Assembly: GCF_001540865.1 (NCBI RefSeq)
Contig: NC_033625.1
Location: 13,500,494-13,564,493, forward strand
Length of the DNA: 64,000 nucleotides
Reading direction: 5' to 3'
Origin: Ananas comosus
Taxonomy: Eukaryota; Streptophyta; Magnoliopsida; Poales; Bromeliaceae
The notes beneath the pieces were generated by a model. It had not been told where the DNA came from, did no database searches, and saw nothing but the letters and a program-made list of their open reading frames with translations. Of the stretch, positions 10,622 to 23,561 are shown in pieces; position 1 is the first letter of the stretch, and each line of letters begins with the position of its first letter. The position numbers and the translations under genes were made by a program.

Positions 10622-13600
10622 TGTCACGCCCGCGGACTAACCCTATTTGGACCGGGCCGCGGGCCGACAACAGACGCCGAGGACGCGGGATTCCTTTTGT
10701 ACGGGACGAAGTCTCCCCATACGTTCAAGGGTGCAATCCAAACAATATAGATATGTTCAACAGGAAGGATATCATCAAGATTTGATAAAAGTATCAAATA
10801 ATAAATTATAGCTTTTTACAAGATTCATTCATTTTACATACAGTTCCTATTTTACATTTAATTCCAGTTACATTCTAATTAGGGTTTACAAGTTTAAATA
10901 CATTTTGTTTTTTCCTTGTCTTCTAGTCCATAAGCTAGACGGCCTCAGCGGTACTTCTACCTCGGATCTCCTTGGTGGGCGTATCTCTGAAGTACGCCCC
11001 TCGCCTCGCGAGCGCCGCGCGCCCCATGAACGACCTGAAAACCCCAAAACACGTGATGGGGTGAGACAAACTCATGGTTCCCAGTGAGGTCACGGACAGC
11101 CCAAGGGAAAGCTACGACGATAGGCTCCGAGAGGGCACTATGAAACATGTTAGTTCATATACAATAGATATAATATATTCAATTGAAATAATGCCATGCC
11201 TCACGATATGCGATATTGAAAACATGAACACTAGTTAGTCTAATGAATTTATCTTTACTTGGCTACTTTAGACATAACATTTACTCTAGGTTTCTATTCC
11301 CTTAGGATCAACGACACCAACACTAGCTTCTAAGGTTTTATTACTTGCTCAAGCCTCTATCTCTTGGCTATAAGGGGTTCTCTAACCATATCTAGCCTAA
11401 CCGATCGGGCTTCGAGTCATCATCTGCGGATAGTCGAGCGCTGGCCTGAACTACAAGCCTACGCACTCTCTTGGACTAAGATCTAGCGGCGAAATCGTTA
11501 GAACACGCTGAATCGGCTCGAGTCACAAGAATTGACCATGGTGGCGATGGTTGACATACCCAGCGTTTAGAGCTCGGAGATTGAAATACGTCTGGGGCGA
11601 AAACGGGTCGACAACAAACACCGAACACGATATGTCAGACTTCGTTCATGGAGGCACCCGCATAGTAGCTTACACAGATGGATTCAGATCTACTCTGCGC
11701 CGGTCTGCTCCTCAAAATGGATTAAACACTCTGGCGCGAAATCGTGACAAACGCCTGCACAATGGTTCAAGCCCCGGGCGTGATCTCCATGTTCGACGCC
11801 ATCTACCGGTACCAAGGCTCGCAGGCTCGAAATCGTCACTCGCGCCCTAGCCTGTACAGGGACATCATAAGTCTAGGATTCGGAGATGCTTAACACAGGT
11901 GAGGGTTCATGCCAACCCTATCTGTCGCTAGCTCAATTAGTTGGCTCCGAATATACTCATCAACTAGGTTCAACATCTTAGGTTCTATGGTCCACATTCA
12001 CTTAACTATATCACTTGCTAGCTTTTATCTCTTTGCTAGATTATCACTTCTATGTTTAATAGTTCAACCTTAGGTTTACTACATTAGGATTAGTGCAACA
12101 CCTAGATTGTTCAACTCTTAGGTTTACTACCCAACTATGTTTCTATTAACACTACGGTTAGATGGCACTTCGATCTACCTGACAATTAGTTGTCCAGTCA
12201 TCTTACTCATTCTAGAGTTCTCATCTTTTATTAACACATATACATGCATCATGCTTTCTAACTTAGCAATTACTCTTTGCCAATCATTATTACATGCATC
12301 TTTACTTAGCATCCTTCATATGTTATTATTAATATGCTTTACTTCATATATGCATTACTTAGCATTACATTGTTATCATGCATTATTAGCATTGTGCTAA
12401 CTGCTCACTGCTTTCTATAAGCATTTTATATACTGCATTATCGAAATTATAATGATTACTTTACTTAGCTAGCATTTATCTAACGCCGATCTTCATTAAT
12501 GCACCAATATGCATTGTTATTAATATGCATTTTCTCTAAGATTAATTTATCATGATTTTATTAGATTACTTTATGCATTTTATTAAAGAATCTTGCTTTG
12601 TCTACGTGCCAATGATCAAATGAGATTAATTGCCTAGACATAAGAAGCGACTAGTCGCTTCGGTAAGAAATCCCACCTTAACTTCGCGTTTGTTGTTGGT
12701 CGACACTTGAATCGGCCTCGCCGGGATCGGCACCGGCAGGGCCCGATACTGCTACTGCGCTCACCGTGACTCGTTCGCCACGAATTATAGGTTTCGGTTT
12801 ATGGCCCGAAGTGCCTAAATGCCATTTCCATAATTTTACGACGTGCCTCGAGCCTTTCGGCGAACCCGAGCCTTAAAAGTCGTTTTTTGAATACTTACTA
12901 AACGGTACGTGGATACCGAACGGTCTTCAGCCAACGCGTTTGTTAACCTATGCAATTAGGTTTACGAAAGGTCAGAATGAGATCAAAACCTCACTATACT
13001 TTACTAAACCCCAATTTGGAGCTCTAATTGCTTACTATTGGCAGATGCCATATAGCCTTTAATTCAAGCAAATAGCTTCTACTCTAGCATCTAGGAGTCT
13101 CGTAAATCATTTCTAGGATATATATATTAATTCCTAGCATACACATTAGAGGTTATGAGCTACTCAAACACAGAGCTTCCTTAGACAAGGAATGGAGAGT
13201 AGATGAAGCTTCAACTCAAGTACTTCAATTTTCTTCAAGCTTGCTCAATTTTCTTGTCAATTCTTCTTGTTTGGCTGAGAGATCTCTCTTTTGCGTTGTG
13301 TGCACGAGGGAAAGATGAGAAAAGCTCATCCTTATTTTATATATACATATAGGAAACTTGGCCTCCAAGTTATCAAGAAACTATTCACTCATCGGCAGTT
13401 CAATTCTGATTATCTTTCGCGACGAGACCTTGAATTCGTTTGAGTCAAATCTTGGAAGCATGTTTGGTTTAATGTACTGAACAGAATATATTTTTAATGT
13501 TTTCAGTTTTGACTCGTTTTGAGTCACTGAAAAACTGTGCCGAATGCATCTTTATCAGATAGATTTTGAATTTTATTCTCACTCTAACGGGTGTCAGAAA

Positions 13601-13916
13601 TATGGAAAAACTTTAAATCTGCATCATAAAAAATATTCCTGACATCCTGCAATTTTATATTTTTGGAATGTTGCGATTCTTTTCTGCTATTATCTAAGTC
13701 CATTTCAAAGAAATTCTAATCTTCTGTTTTCGCTCGATTTCAGCCAGGTCCATTCCAACTATATTTCAATTCTCTAAATCAATTAAAATAGTATTATATA
13801 TTTTTTTTATTTTCACTTTTATATTTAAAATCGGTTGTTACATTCGCCGCAACATACGGAGCCCATTTAAATGTACACCGTAACTCGTTAGTTTTAGCAA
13901 GTCACGAGTACTTACA
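10622..13916 (-). mobile_element. 3' LTR of LARD-like element
   Basis: On the minus strand this LTR runs TGTAAGTACTC...GGGCGTGACA, with TG...CA ends, about 3.3 kb. It is collinear with 15963-19380 but separated from it by many substitutions and one- or two-base indels. The purine tract AAGAGGGAAAC abuts its minus-strand start (13917-13930 on plus), as expected of a polypurine tract before a 3' LTR. Confidence 0.75.
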
Positions 13917-15962
13917 GTTTCCCTCTTAAAAGGAGTTCAGATTACCTCGAACTAAATCACTGTCAACCAATTCACTCTAATTCTTTTCTTGAGTGCAGCA
14001 AGGGGTACAGTGCACTTTCCGGATTCGGAGTGGCTTTTCGTATGGAACTATCGGTAGCGCTTCATACGTGAAGATGTGAGATAGATTCATCAATTTGCAG
14101 CAGTGGCAAAAGTGTATTACCACATGCCCAAAGAATACTCTTGATTATACACCAAACGGAAAAATTTTCACTCCGATTTCGATCACCCTGCAATTCACTT
14201 AGAAGCATATCGTTGGTTGACTCGGACATGCGGAGTGGGTATCATCACATGAGATCTTGTTTATCACGAGATGGCATTCCCGGCACATCTCAATCTTCAA
14301 TCCACAAAGAGCTAACATTCCTCAGCTCCAATTACCATGTGGCTATCCAATCTCAATATCGCAAGAGAGCAATTCGATTTGATATCAATAAGCCACGACT
14401 CATCTTATACTTTGCATTTGCGACAATACACAGAACCCTAAAGTTCGTGAATCAAGCAACTCAACTAATAGGAGTTATCGGCTAAACCGATACGTCTGTT
14501 CACAGTGGACAACAGTCACGCCGATCCTACGTAGGTACAGTTAAAATGTATCAACGACGCCCTGCGTCTCTCAGGACTCGGCAAGCGTTAGGACCCATTT
14601 ATCATTGGGACGACATTCTCATTGGAGAATCGCAACACATCCAACAGGCAGCTATCAAGATCATTCCAATAAATCTTGGAGTTGGCGGTCACTGACACAT
14701 CGGTGTATCATCGATTCATGATACAAAACCGTGGCATTCCGCTCACGGGTCTAAGCTCGGAACTACCGTCTGACCCAATCTCTGCAACTACCGTAAGGTA
14801 TACAGGCGCTGTCTCTCACAGGTTGACGCGCCCTGCCAATGGTTCCAGGCTCCCAGTCCCAGATGGTCCCGAGGCACGTGTCGTACCCAAGCCACTACCC
14901 GCCATCGTCGTTTAACGACATGCTTCCGAGCCTACACACTTCTATCGGACTCTAGAGAACCTAGTGCGAGCCACAGCCCTCACGAGTTGATCCAATGGCA
15001 GCCGTTACACTTAGCCCTGGATGAGTGTTATGCATTCATCGACGACTGGAATCGAACACGTCTCTACGAGTATCTATTCGAGCGTTAAGCCTTATCGCGT
15101 CTCACACGAAGCTAGATAGGCACTTTAGCTATGCACACTGCCACGGCATAACTCATCCCCCTCAATCGCGTACTAGCTAGCCAACAGGCCAAACTCTGGC
15201 ACGTAACGACCATTTCACGACAGTGGTTCATCTTCGCTGTTCGTTACCGTATCACATCTCACGACATGGATGTGCTTTCACCATCAAGGTAGGCGGTCAA
15301 AATTCTTGAAAAGTCATGAGGCCTGCTAAAGTCGTCCCTTATCCGCCGCAACAGTGGTGTCCTCGACGAGCCGCCCAGTGGTGCTTGCCACCAGCCGATC
15401 CCAGTCTCTTGGAGGTCGTTCCATTGACTCCTACTTGCGCATTTAGCAGCCTCCTGGTGCGCTATGCAATCAGAATTGTTGTGCATCACTCCAATGAAGT
15501 GTGGGCCAAACTGAATTCGCGAAAGTGAGTATCTGCTCGCGTTTTGATTTGACTTCAGGAACCACTCTGTCCTCCGCCGCGATCTACGTGAAGATGCCTA
15601 TGAGGTGACATCGTTTCCTGAAACACGAAAACTCGATTAGTCTCGCCCTCCGGGCGTCGACACGAGACACTAACCGGCTCAAAGCATCAGGCGAAGTCAC
15701 AAGGACGTCTATTCTCGCTCACATCGGTTTATGTTTGTGCGCGGCAAAGTAAACATCACTTGGTTCGCGGAATAAAACTTACCTTGAGTCTTGCTCTAAA
15801 TCCGTCTTAGAGGTTTACGACACACCAAATCCATAATCTTTCGCAGAATCACAAGTCCTTGTCTCTCCGATTCTTATTATCTATGGTTTACTATCTAGGG
15901 TCTCCTAGGTCTGTCTAAACATTTTTCCATTTTTCTACTATTTATGTCTGATACCATTTATC
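13917..15962 (-). mobile_element. Internal region of LARD-like element (non-coding)
   Basis: About 2.0 kb lies between the two LTRs. A primer-binding site complementary to initiator-Met tRNA (minus-strand TGGTATCAGACA, 15945-15956) adjoins the 5' LTR and a purine-rich tract adjoins the 3' LTR. I find no gag, protease, RT or integrase motif. ORFs up to 114 aa are unrecognised and probably random. This matches the definition of a large retrotransposon derivative. Confidence 0.7.
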
Positions 15963-18900
15963 TGTCACGCCCGCGACAACCGCCTATTTGGGAAGAATAC
16001 AAAACGATCGGGCGGCGCCGAAATCAGACCGCCGACAGGACGGGGATTCCTTTGTACGCGGACGGTCTTCCCCAGTACGTCCAAGGGTCGACAATCAAAC
16101 ATATAGTATGTTCAACAGGAACGATATCATATTGCATAATGAAGTATCAAATACATAAATACTAGCTTTTACAAGCATTATTCACTTTTACATACATTAC
16201 TATATTTACGATTTTTACGTTCAGTTTACATAATTCATACATTAGGGTTTACAGTTTAAATACATATTTGTTTTTCTTTAGTTTCTATGTCCCTAGTAGA
16301 TGCCTCAGGGGTACTTCTACCTCTGGTCTCTGTTGGTGGGGCGATATTTCACTGAGCTACAGCCTCGCCTACGCAGCGCAGCCGCGCGCACCAATGACGA
16401 CCTGAAAATCGCACAAACACGTGGGGTAGGAAAAACCAACTCCATGAGTTCCAGTGGGATTCGCAGCCAAGGGAAAGCTCGACGAATAGGTCGAGGAGGA
16501 CTGCAACATGTTAGTTCAAAATATACAAGATATATATATTCATTTAATAAATAGCCATGCCTCAGCGATATAGCGATATGGAAACTATTGCAACAATAGT
16601 AGTCATTGGAATTCTTTTTACTTGGCTACTTCTAAGCTATACTTTACTCTAAGGTTTCTATTCTTAGGATAGCAACACAACCATAGCCTTTAAGGTTTCT
16701 ATTACCTTAGCTCAAAGCCTCTATTCTGGCTCAATAAGGTTCTCTAACCCTATACCATAGCTAACCACAGACTCGGACTTCGAGTCATTCAATCTGCGGA
16801 TTAGTCCGCGCCTGCTGCTCAACAGACTACCGCACTCTCTCGTGACTCATGCCTCTAGCGGCGCGAATCGATCGCACAGTGAATACGGTCGCGGTCAAAG
16901 GGGATTGGCATCGGTGAGCGACTCAGCGTTGCACATACCCCAGCGTGAGCTCCGAAGACATGAAATACCGCATATCTGCGAGCGAACGGATCGCACCAAC
17001 CCAAACACGATCATGTCAGATCAGTCCTGGAGGCACCACGAATCGTAATTAACCAGCAGATGAGATTCAAGTCAATCTGAAGCGGTCTGATCTAAATGGC
17101 TAAACCACTACTGGCGGCGAATTGTCGCACAACGCCGCACAGAGTTATAAGCACGGCGGTGATCTCATGTGATCGCCATCCAATCTACCGGTTCCAAGGC
17201 TCGCGGGAATGGTCACCACGAACGCCCTAGCTGTACCAGGGAATCTAAGTACCTGGGATCGCGGAATATTATACAGGTCGTAGGGTTATAGCCAACTATA
17301 TGGTCGACTAGAACTCAATTAGTGGCATTATACACATATACTCATCAACCTAGGTTCAACACTTAGGTTCTATGTCCACGATCACGTTACCTAGAATACA
17401 TTGATAGGATTCTTATAATCTGTTGCTAGATATCCACTTCTAGGTTTACTAGTTAACCTAGGTTTACTAAACTAGGTTAGATGCCACAAACCTAGATTGT
17501 TAAACTCTAGGTTTACTAACCAACCTATTTGTTCTTTAACACTAGGTTAGATGACATCGATCTAACTGACAACTTAGTTGTCGTACATCTTATCATCCTT
17601 AGAGTATCGTCTGGTTTTAACATATTGACATGGGGGGCGATTTTCGATCGTACTGTTCTAGCTTAGCAATTACTCTTTGCTCGCATTACTATATGCATCC
17701 TTATTAAGGCATCTCATTCATGATTATTATTAATATGCTATTTTATTCATATATGCATTACTTAAGCATATAACATTGTTTCACTGCATTATGTGATTGA
17801 TGTAACTTGACTATCCATGAATTTTACTAGCAATTTTATCTATGCATCTATCTTATTCATGCATTACTTTAACTTTAGTAGCATTATCGTACGCCTATCT
17901 TCATGACTCCAGCTATGCATGTTGTTAATATGATTTGCTCTAAGCTTCATTAATATCATGCTTTCCTCATTAGCATTCTTTATTGCATCTTTTTAACAGT
18001 GCATCCTTGCTTTTCTAACTATGCACATGCATCCACTGAGATATACTTGCTAAGAATAAGAGGACATAGTCGCTCTCGGTAAGCAAACCACCTTATACTT
18101 GGTTCGATTGCTCGTCGCACTTTAGCACAATCGGACCTTCCCGCCGGCGCACTCTGGCACCGGACGGCCAGATACCTGCAACTGCCGCCTCAACCGTGCT
18201 CCGACTTGCACGCCCGAAAACATTAATTAGGTCTTGCGGTTATTGCCACGAATGACCTCAATCGATTTCCTATGATTTTACGACGTCGCTCGGCCCTTTC
18301 AGTCTGCGAACCCGAAGCTAAGTCCTGTTTTTTATACTTCTATACGGACTCGTCGGGATTAACGAACCGTTTCTTCGCAACGCGTTTCGTTAGCCTAGCA
18401 TTAGGTTTACGTAAGGTTCAAATGGAGATAAAATCTTATACTTTACAAAACCCAATTTGGAGAGACTCTAATATGTTATTGCAATGATAGCCATATTAGC
18501 CTTTAATCAAGCAAATAGCTTTACTTAGCATCTAGGGAGTCTCTAAATCCATTGTCTAGGATATATATATTATTCACCTAGCATCACCATTAGAGTTATG
18601 TAAGTTACCTCAAAAACCAAGCTTCACTTCAGACAAGGAAGGAGAGATAAGATGAGCTTCAACTCCAAGCTACTTCAGATTTTCTTCAAGCTATGCCTCA
18701 ATTTTCTTTTCCATTCTTTCTTGGTAGAGAGATTCTCTTCTTGTGATGTGCAGAGGGAAAGAGAGAAAGGTCAAGTCGTTCAATTTATAATATACATATA
18801 GGAAATTGGGCTCAAGCTTATCAAGAACCTATTCCTCAGGCGTTCTCAATCTGTATCTTTCGACCGGAGCCTGCTGAATTGCCGTTTTGAAAGCTCAAAT

Positions 18901-19380
18901 TTGAAGCATTGTTGATGGTTTAATGTTATGACAAGAATAATTATTTTTAAGTTTTCAAAAGTTATTGACTCCGTTTTGAAGTCACTGAAAAATGTGGCGA
19001 ACTGCAATCTTTTATAGTAGCTTTCGATGTTCTTATTTCTACATCTAGGGTGTCGAAATAAATTATGAACCTTAATCTAGCATCATAAAAATATTTCCTG
19101 ACATCTTGGCCATTTTTATAATTTTCGAGACTGGTGCATTTTCTGCTAATTATCTGTCATTTACAAGCAGAAAAATTTTAAATCTTCTGTTTTCGTCGAT
19201 TTTGAAGTATTCCAACCTTATAATTTCACTTCTCTAAAATCCATAAATAGTATCTATCTATTTTATTTATTTTCAACTTTTATATTTTAAATCGGATATG
19301 TTATCATTCCGCACGGCAACCTCACCGGAGCATTTAAATGTACACACGTAACTTCTGTTTTAGAAGTCCGGACCCTTACA
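15963..19380 (-). mobile_element. 5' LTR of LARD-like element
   Basis: The minus-strand LTR runs from TGTAAGGGTCC to GGGCGTGACA, about 3.4 kb. It is homologous to the LTR at 10622-13916 across its whole length. The dense pattern of single-base insertions relative to its partner is unusual for point-mutation decay and may reflect low-accuracy sequence. Confidence 0.75.
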
Positions 19381-20060
19381 GGCGGGTCGCGCGCCGCCCC
19401 GTCTTCTCTCTTGCCTCTCCACTCCGCAGTTCTGCGTTTCGCGTTGCGCATGAAGCGGAACAGCGCGGAGCGGGTGTCGTTGCTCACGTTGCGGGTGGAG
19501 AGAGAGGGGTGTGGGGACCCGACTCCGCATTGCGCTTCGAGTGGGCCGAGAGATGAGAGAGAGAGAGCCGGGGGGGCTGCATGTCGGCGGGCCGCCCCGC
19601 ACCTCCGCGCAGCACCGAGAGAGAGATTGATCCCTCCCCACCCTCTACTTCCCCCTTTTCCTCTCCCTCCCACCCTCTTCGCTTCCTGCCCCTCTTTCTC
19701 CTCTTTTCTTATCCCTTCTCCCCCTAATTTCATCTCTCTCATCTCTCTTCCCTCTACCGCGCGAGCGGCGGGCGGGCCAGGCAGCGAGAGGGACGGTGTG
19801 CAGGGCGACCCGCTGACAGGTGGAGACGGGGCGGAGGTGCCCGGGGCGCTTAGCGCGGGAGCGCTCTGTGGGTGGTATAATAGGCGCGGTGGGGACGCGC
19901 GCGCGGGGTGCGCGTTGGCGGGAGCGCGGGGCGCGGGCGCGCGTGGGTGGGGCCCAGTCGAGGGAGAGAGGAGAGGGATTTTATTTTATTTTATTTTTTG
20001 TCTCTCTCTTTAATTTTTTCTCTTAATTTATGGGATAAAAAAATCACAGGAGCGCGGGCG
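19381..20060. other. GC-rich, CpG-dense block
   Basis: About 0.6 kb of strongly GC-rich DNA (CGCG, GGGCGG runs) between the LARD-like element and AT-rich DNA. Long ORFs on both strands (151 aa minus, 200 aa plus) are Arg/Ala/Gly/Pro-rich and overlap each other, as expected from composition alone. It could be part of the transposon context interrupted by the LARD, or a CpG island without an identified gene. Confidence 0.4.
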
Positions 20061-20800
20061 CGGCGTGGCAAGATGATTTGTGTAGCTTTTGTGGCTGGAG
20101 ATCATTTGGTATATTATGTGCACGGATGTACCAAAAGAATATTTCAGAAATTAAAAGATGAGAGTCGAATGAGAGAGATTTAGAAAGAAGGCTCGAGTTG
20201 AAACTATTCTACGGAGAAGAAAAGTCAACTGCAATTATTCTCATGCTTGTATTGCAAAATTTCAACAACTCGTATTAGAGCAAGTACAAAACTTTTTAGC
20301 AATTAGTATTAAAGCGGATTGCAAATTTTAAACAATTGGTATCAAAGCGTAGGAGTGGAAACGAGCCGAGCTTGAGTGAGCTTACCTCAGCTCAAGTTTG
20401 ACTGGAAATTAATTTTGAGCCTAAATTTAGACTCAAGCTTGGTTTGAAATTAATTTGAGCCGAGCTAAAGAGAGTTTAACTTCGAGTAGAGTGAGCTCGA
20501 GCCCTAAATGAGCCGTTAGAAATTCTTAATATCATGCAACCTATAGTTTAAACTTTTATAAAATATTTTCTAAAATTTAATACAAAAAAACCTAACATTT
20601 TAACATACAAAATGAATGTATGAAATATGATATTATAATATTAAAAACTAATTAGGAAAAATAACTCTGCAAGCAAGTGAAAAAGAGAGAGCAATTAGAG
20701 AAGGGTTTCGTTGGTTTCGTTTTATGGGTCCAATAACACCTAAACTCTACATATACATATAAATAATATATATTTATTACATATAATTAAATGTATATAT
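20061..20800. repeat. Dispersed repeat shared with 59010-59717 and 61405-62130
   Basis: This copy (from 'gatttgtgtagcttttgtggc' through 'gagtggaaacgagccgagct' to the AT-rich end) matches two copies near 59-62 kb. The translated segment 'DHLVYYVHGCTKRI.QKLKDES' is conserved in all three but is followed by stops, so it may be a remnant coding fragment. I do not recognise the protein. Confidence 0.6.
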
Positions 20801-20805
20801 ATAAA

Positions 20806-21021
20806 GTCGGGTTATTATACTCTTATGAGTATAGACTTTTTTATCCTAATAAGTTTTCAAACGTTAAATCTATTCTTTTAACCATTTTCATCCATTAAAT
20901 CATATTATTCAACCAACCACCATTCAACGCTAAGTGATCATTATCATCCTAACTGCACATCTCTTCATCCATCGGCCGAAAATTTATGAATACAAAAAAA
21001 TCAATATTCATAAGAGTATAA

Positions 21022-21027
<6 letters not shown>
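20806..21027. mobile_element. Short TA-flanked MITE ('tactcttatgagta' subfamily)
   Basis: Its termini contain TATACTCTTATGAGTATA, and the interior is similar to 62190-62409. It ends in (TA)n at 21027 onward. It sits at the left boundary of the copy 2 duplication block. Confidence 0.65.
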
Positions 21028-21067
<40 letters not shown>

Positions 21068-21291
21068 AAACCTATTCCTTTAAGTGGTGCTTACGTGACG
21101 GGAGCAATAGGCTGAAGAAAATGAGAAAGTTTCTGGACATTAGCTTTCCTTTCCAGGTGTTGGAATATTTGGAGAGAAAGAAAGAAATATGGGAATTGGT
21201 CTTCCCCCGAAAGAAAAGTCAAAATTCTGAAGTACAAAATGCCAAAACCTAACTACTAGGCCGAACTAAGAAGTGGGAGGAAGCCTATTAT

Positions 21292-21474
21292 TAGACCTGG
21301 CAAACAGCTGGGTAATCCATGGATGGATTATTGTACCCGTAGATTAGTTAGGCATGGATAAAATTTATCCATAAATTTTTGAATAGCTAACATTTTTTTC
21401 CATACCCGCCCGTGGGTGGGTATGCGGGTTTACCGTAATTTTTTTTTTTATTGCTCTTATATTTTTTATATACA

Positions 21475-21517
<43 letters not shown>

Positions 21518-22333
21518 GNTCTACATAGCACTGTAAAATCAATATTTATGCCTTGCAAATCCATATTTTCATAAGAAAAAACTTTAAATACTATTTATGT
21601 GGTTTCGTACTTCATTATTTTTAGTATTTTATGGTTTAAAGTATATCACTGTTGTACCTTGTGATTTTTTTTTCTTTTTGTTATTTTTCTACTAATTTTT
21701 TCGTTAAAATAGTGATAAAGTTAAAATTAAACGGTACTAAAGTGAATATTCTATAAACTATATATATACCTGGCAAACGAGCAGGTTGGGTAACCCGTGG
21801 GTGGGTTATTGTCCCCGTGGGTTACTTGGGCATGAGTAAAATTTATCCGCAAATTTTTGAGTAGCCAACATCTTTATCCATGCCTGCCCGCGGGTGGGCA
21901 GGTGGATATGCGGGTTACCCATAATTTTTTTTTTAAATTTTTTGCTCTTATATTTTTTAAATACAAAACACATATATATATATAAATTTTAAAAGCATAA
22001 TATAACTTATTATTTAAAATATTATAACATACAATAAAAATATTTAAAGTCTTAAAATAAAAATATTTCATAATATAAAAGACACGTAATAAAAAATTAG
22101 GATTAGAATTTTTAGAATGGTTAAATAAAAAAAAAATATATTAATTAAGAAAATATATTTTGTAATTAAAAAATATATGCGGGTACCCGTGGGTTATCTA
22201 AAATACCTCCAGATTAATGGATACCCACCCGTTTTACTCGTATCTTTTGAGTTGAAAAAGTTGGTAACCATATCCACAAATTTGCGGGTAACCCACGGGC
22301 ACCCACGAGTTTAGGTCGAGATTGTCAGGTCTA
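21292..22333. mobile_element. hAT-type element in GT61 copy 2 promoter, internally duplicated at an N join
   Basis: The termini TAGACCTG and CAGGTCTA are perfect inverses. There is a perfect 8-bp target duplication CCTATTAT (21284-21291 and 22334-22341). The left part reaches (CA)n(TA)n and an n at 21519. After about 250 bp of unrelated sequence, a second left end begins near 21771 ('acctggcaaacgagcag'). Apart from this duplication it is collinear with 1529-2129. Confidence 0.8.
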
Positions 22334-22561
22334 CCTATTATGGCACATTTATACTACACCATCAATAACCAGCCAAACGCATCTCTCTATTTGAAAAAAA
22401 GAATATATACTAAAAATATTTTTCTAATAATAGGATGGATGAATCTAAAGGAGAGAGTCTGATTGGTCAGTAGTCGTATACAGGTTTGTGGTATCCCAAA
22501 TCAATTAAATTAGGTTTGTGGTCTGATTGGCAAATATTTTTATTGTTCTTTTTCCGAGAAT

Positions 22562-22712
22562 TTTTTTTTTTTTCAGAAATAGCTAGCACGCTATCCGTTT
22601 CGTTTATTTCATTTAGAAATAAACTTAATTGAAAATGTGAATCAACTAAGATTCAAACTTGGGTCTCGGATACCAACGACTAAGCCCTTTGCCATTTGTT
22701 TTAGGGACGGTC
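22562..22712 (-). mobile_element. tRNA-derived SINE in GT61 copy 2 promoter
   Basis: Read on the minus strand, a body with box A-like TTAGTCGTTGG and box B-like AAGTTTGAATC is followed by an A-tail (the poly-T at 22561-22573 on plus). The flanks 'tttttccgagaat' and 'ttttttccaagaatc' are a decayed target duplication of about 13 bp. Copy 1 (near 2430-2445, 'gttttccaagaatc') is the empty site. It lies about 300-450 bp upstream of the copy 2 ATG. Confidence 0.75.
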
Positions 22713-22719
22713 GTTTTTT

Positions 22720-23011
22720 CCAAGAATCTTTTCTTCTTATAAATTAAGCAAGTAGGATGATTCTACTGTTATCGGAATTGTTAGATGCGCACTTCTGACT
22801 ATATATAGTTTGAATTATTAGTTAAATAAGTACATATGAGAATCATTAATCGAACATGTGGAACATATTTCCTCTTACAAAGTCATTATAAGTAACAAAC
22901 GTGCTGAGGAGAATATACACTACAATATCTCCGCGGCGGTCGAAGAGAGTTTGAAACGGTGGTGGTGAGATCGATCGAGAAGGTACGTATCGAGAAAGTT
23001 AGGGTTTGGGG
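22720..23011 (+). promoter_or_regulatory. Proximal promoter and 5' UTR of GT61 copy 2
   Basis: Conserved with 2405-2737. TATAAG lies at 22887-22892, about 125 bp before the ATG. The SINE at 22562-22712 lies immediately upstream and is the main structural difference from the copy 1 promoter. Confidence 0.55.
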
Positions 23012-23511
23012 ATGATGAAGAGCTTGGTTCGAAGCTTGTCGAAGAGCAATGTCGGTGCGGGGTTGCTCGCGGGCTTCTTCTTGGTCTTGCTCACCTACTT
23101 CACCATGTCAGAGCAGTTTGTGATCCGCGCTCCGAATTGTGAGTTGCAGTTATCTATGATAAGTCATTTTGATCCTTTCATGTTAGTTAGCTAGATGTGT
23201 TCAAGCAACATATGTAGTGAGAAACAAGTCGGAATATTTGATATTATAAGAAAATCTCAATATAAGGACGTTTTTTAGATGACGCGCCGGGGAAGCTTTC
23301 TCAGGCGTCCCAATAGTACCGACATTTAATTACAAAAGCGTTGTCACATGAGCCCTCTATTATTGTTATTTTTTATTTTTCGATGCTTTAAAACGTCAGG
23401 ATTTCAAAAAATCCTAACTCTTTAAAGCGTCAAAATATATTTTATCAATAATGACTTGTTATTTGCCGACGCTTTAACTGACACTTTTAAATGTGACACT
23501 AGATTATATTG

Positions 23512-23561
<50 letters not shown>

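Noticed and set aside
14141..14485. 114-aa ORF inside the LARD-like internal region
   Set aside because: No retroviral or other motif, and it lies on the strand opposite to the element. A random ORF is more likely.
19287..20013. Candidate genes of 151 aa (minus) and 200 aa (plus)
   Set aside because: Opposing overlapping ORFs in low-complexity GC-rich DNA with no domain, splice or start context.
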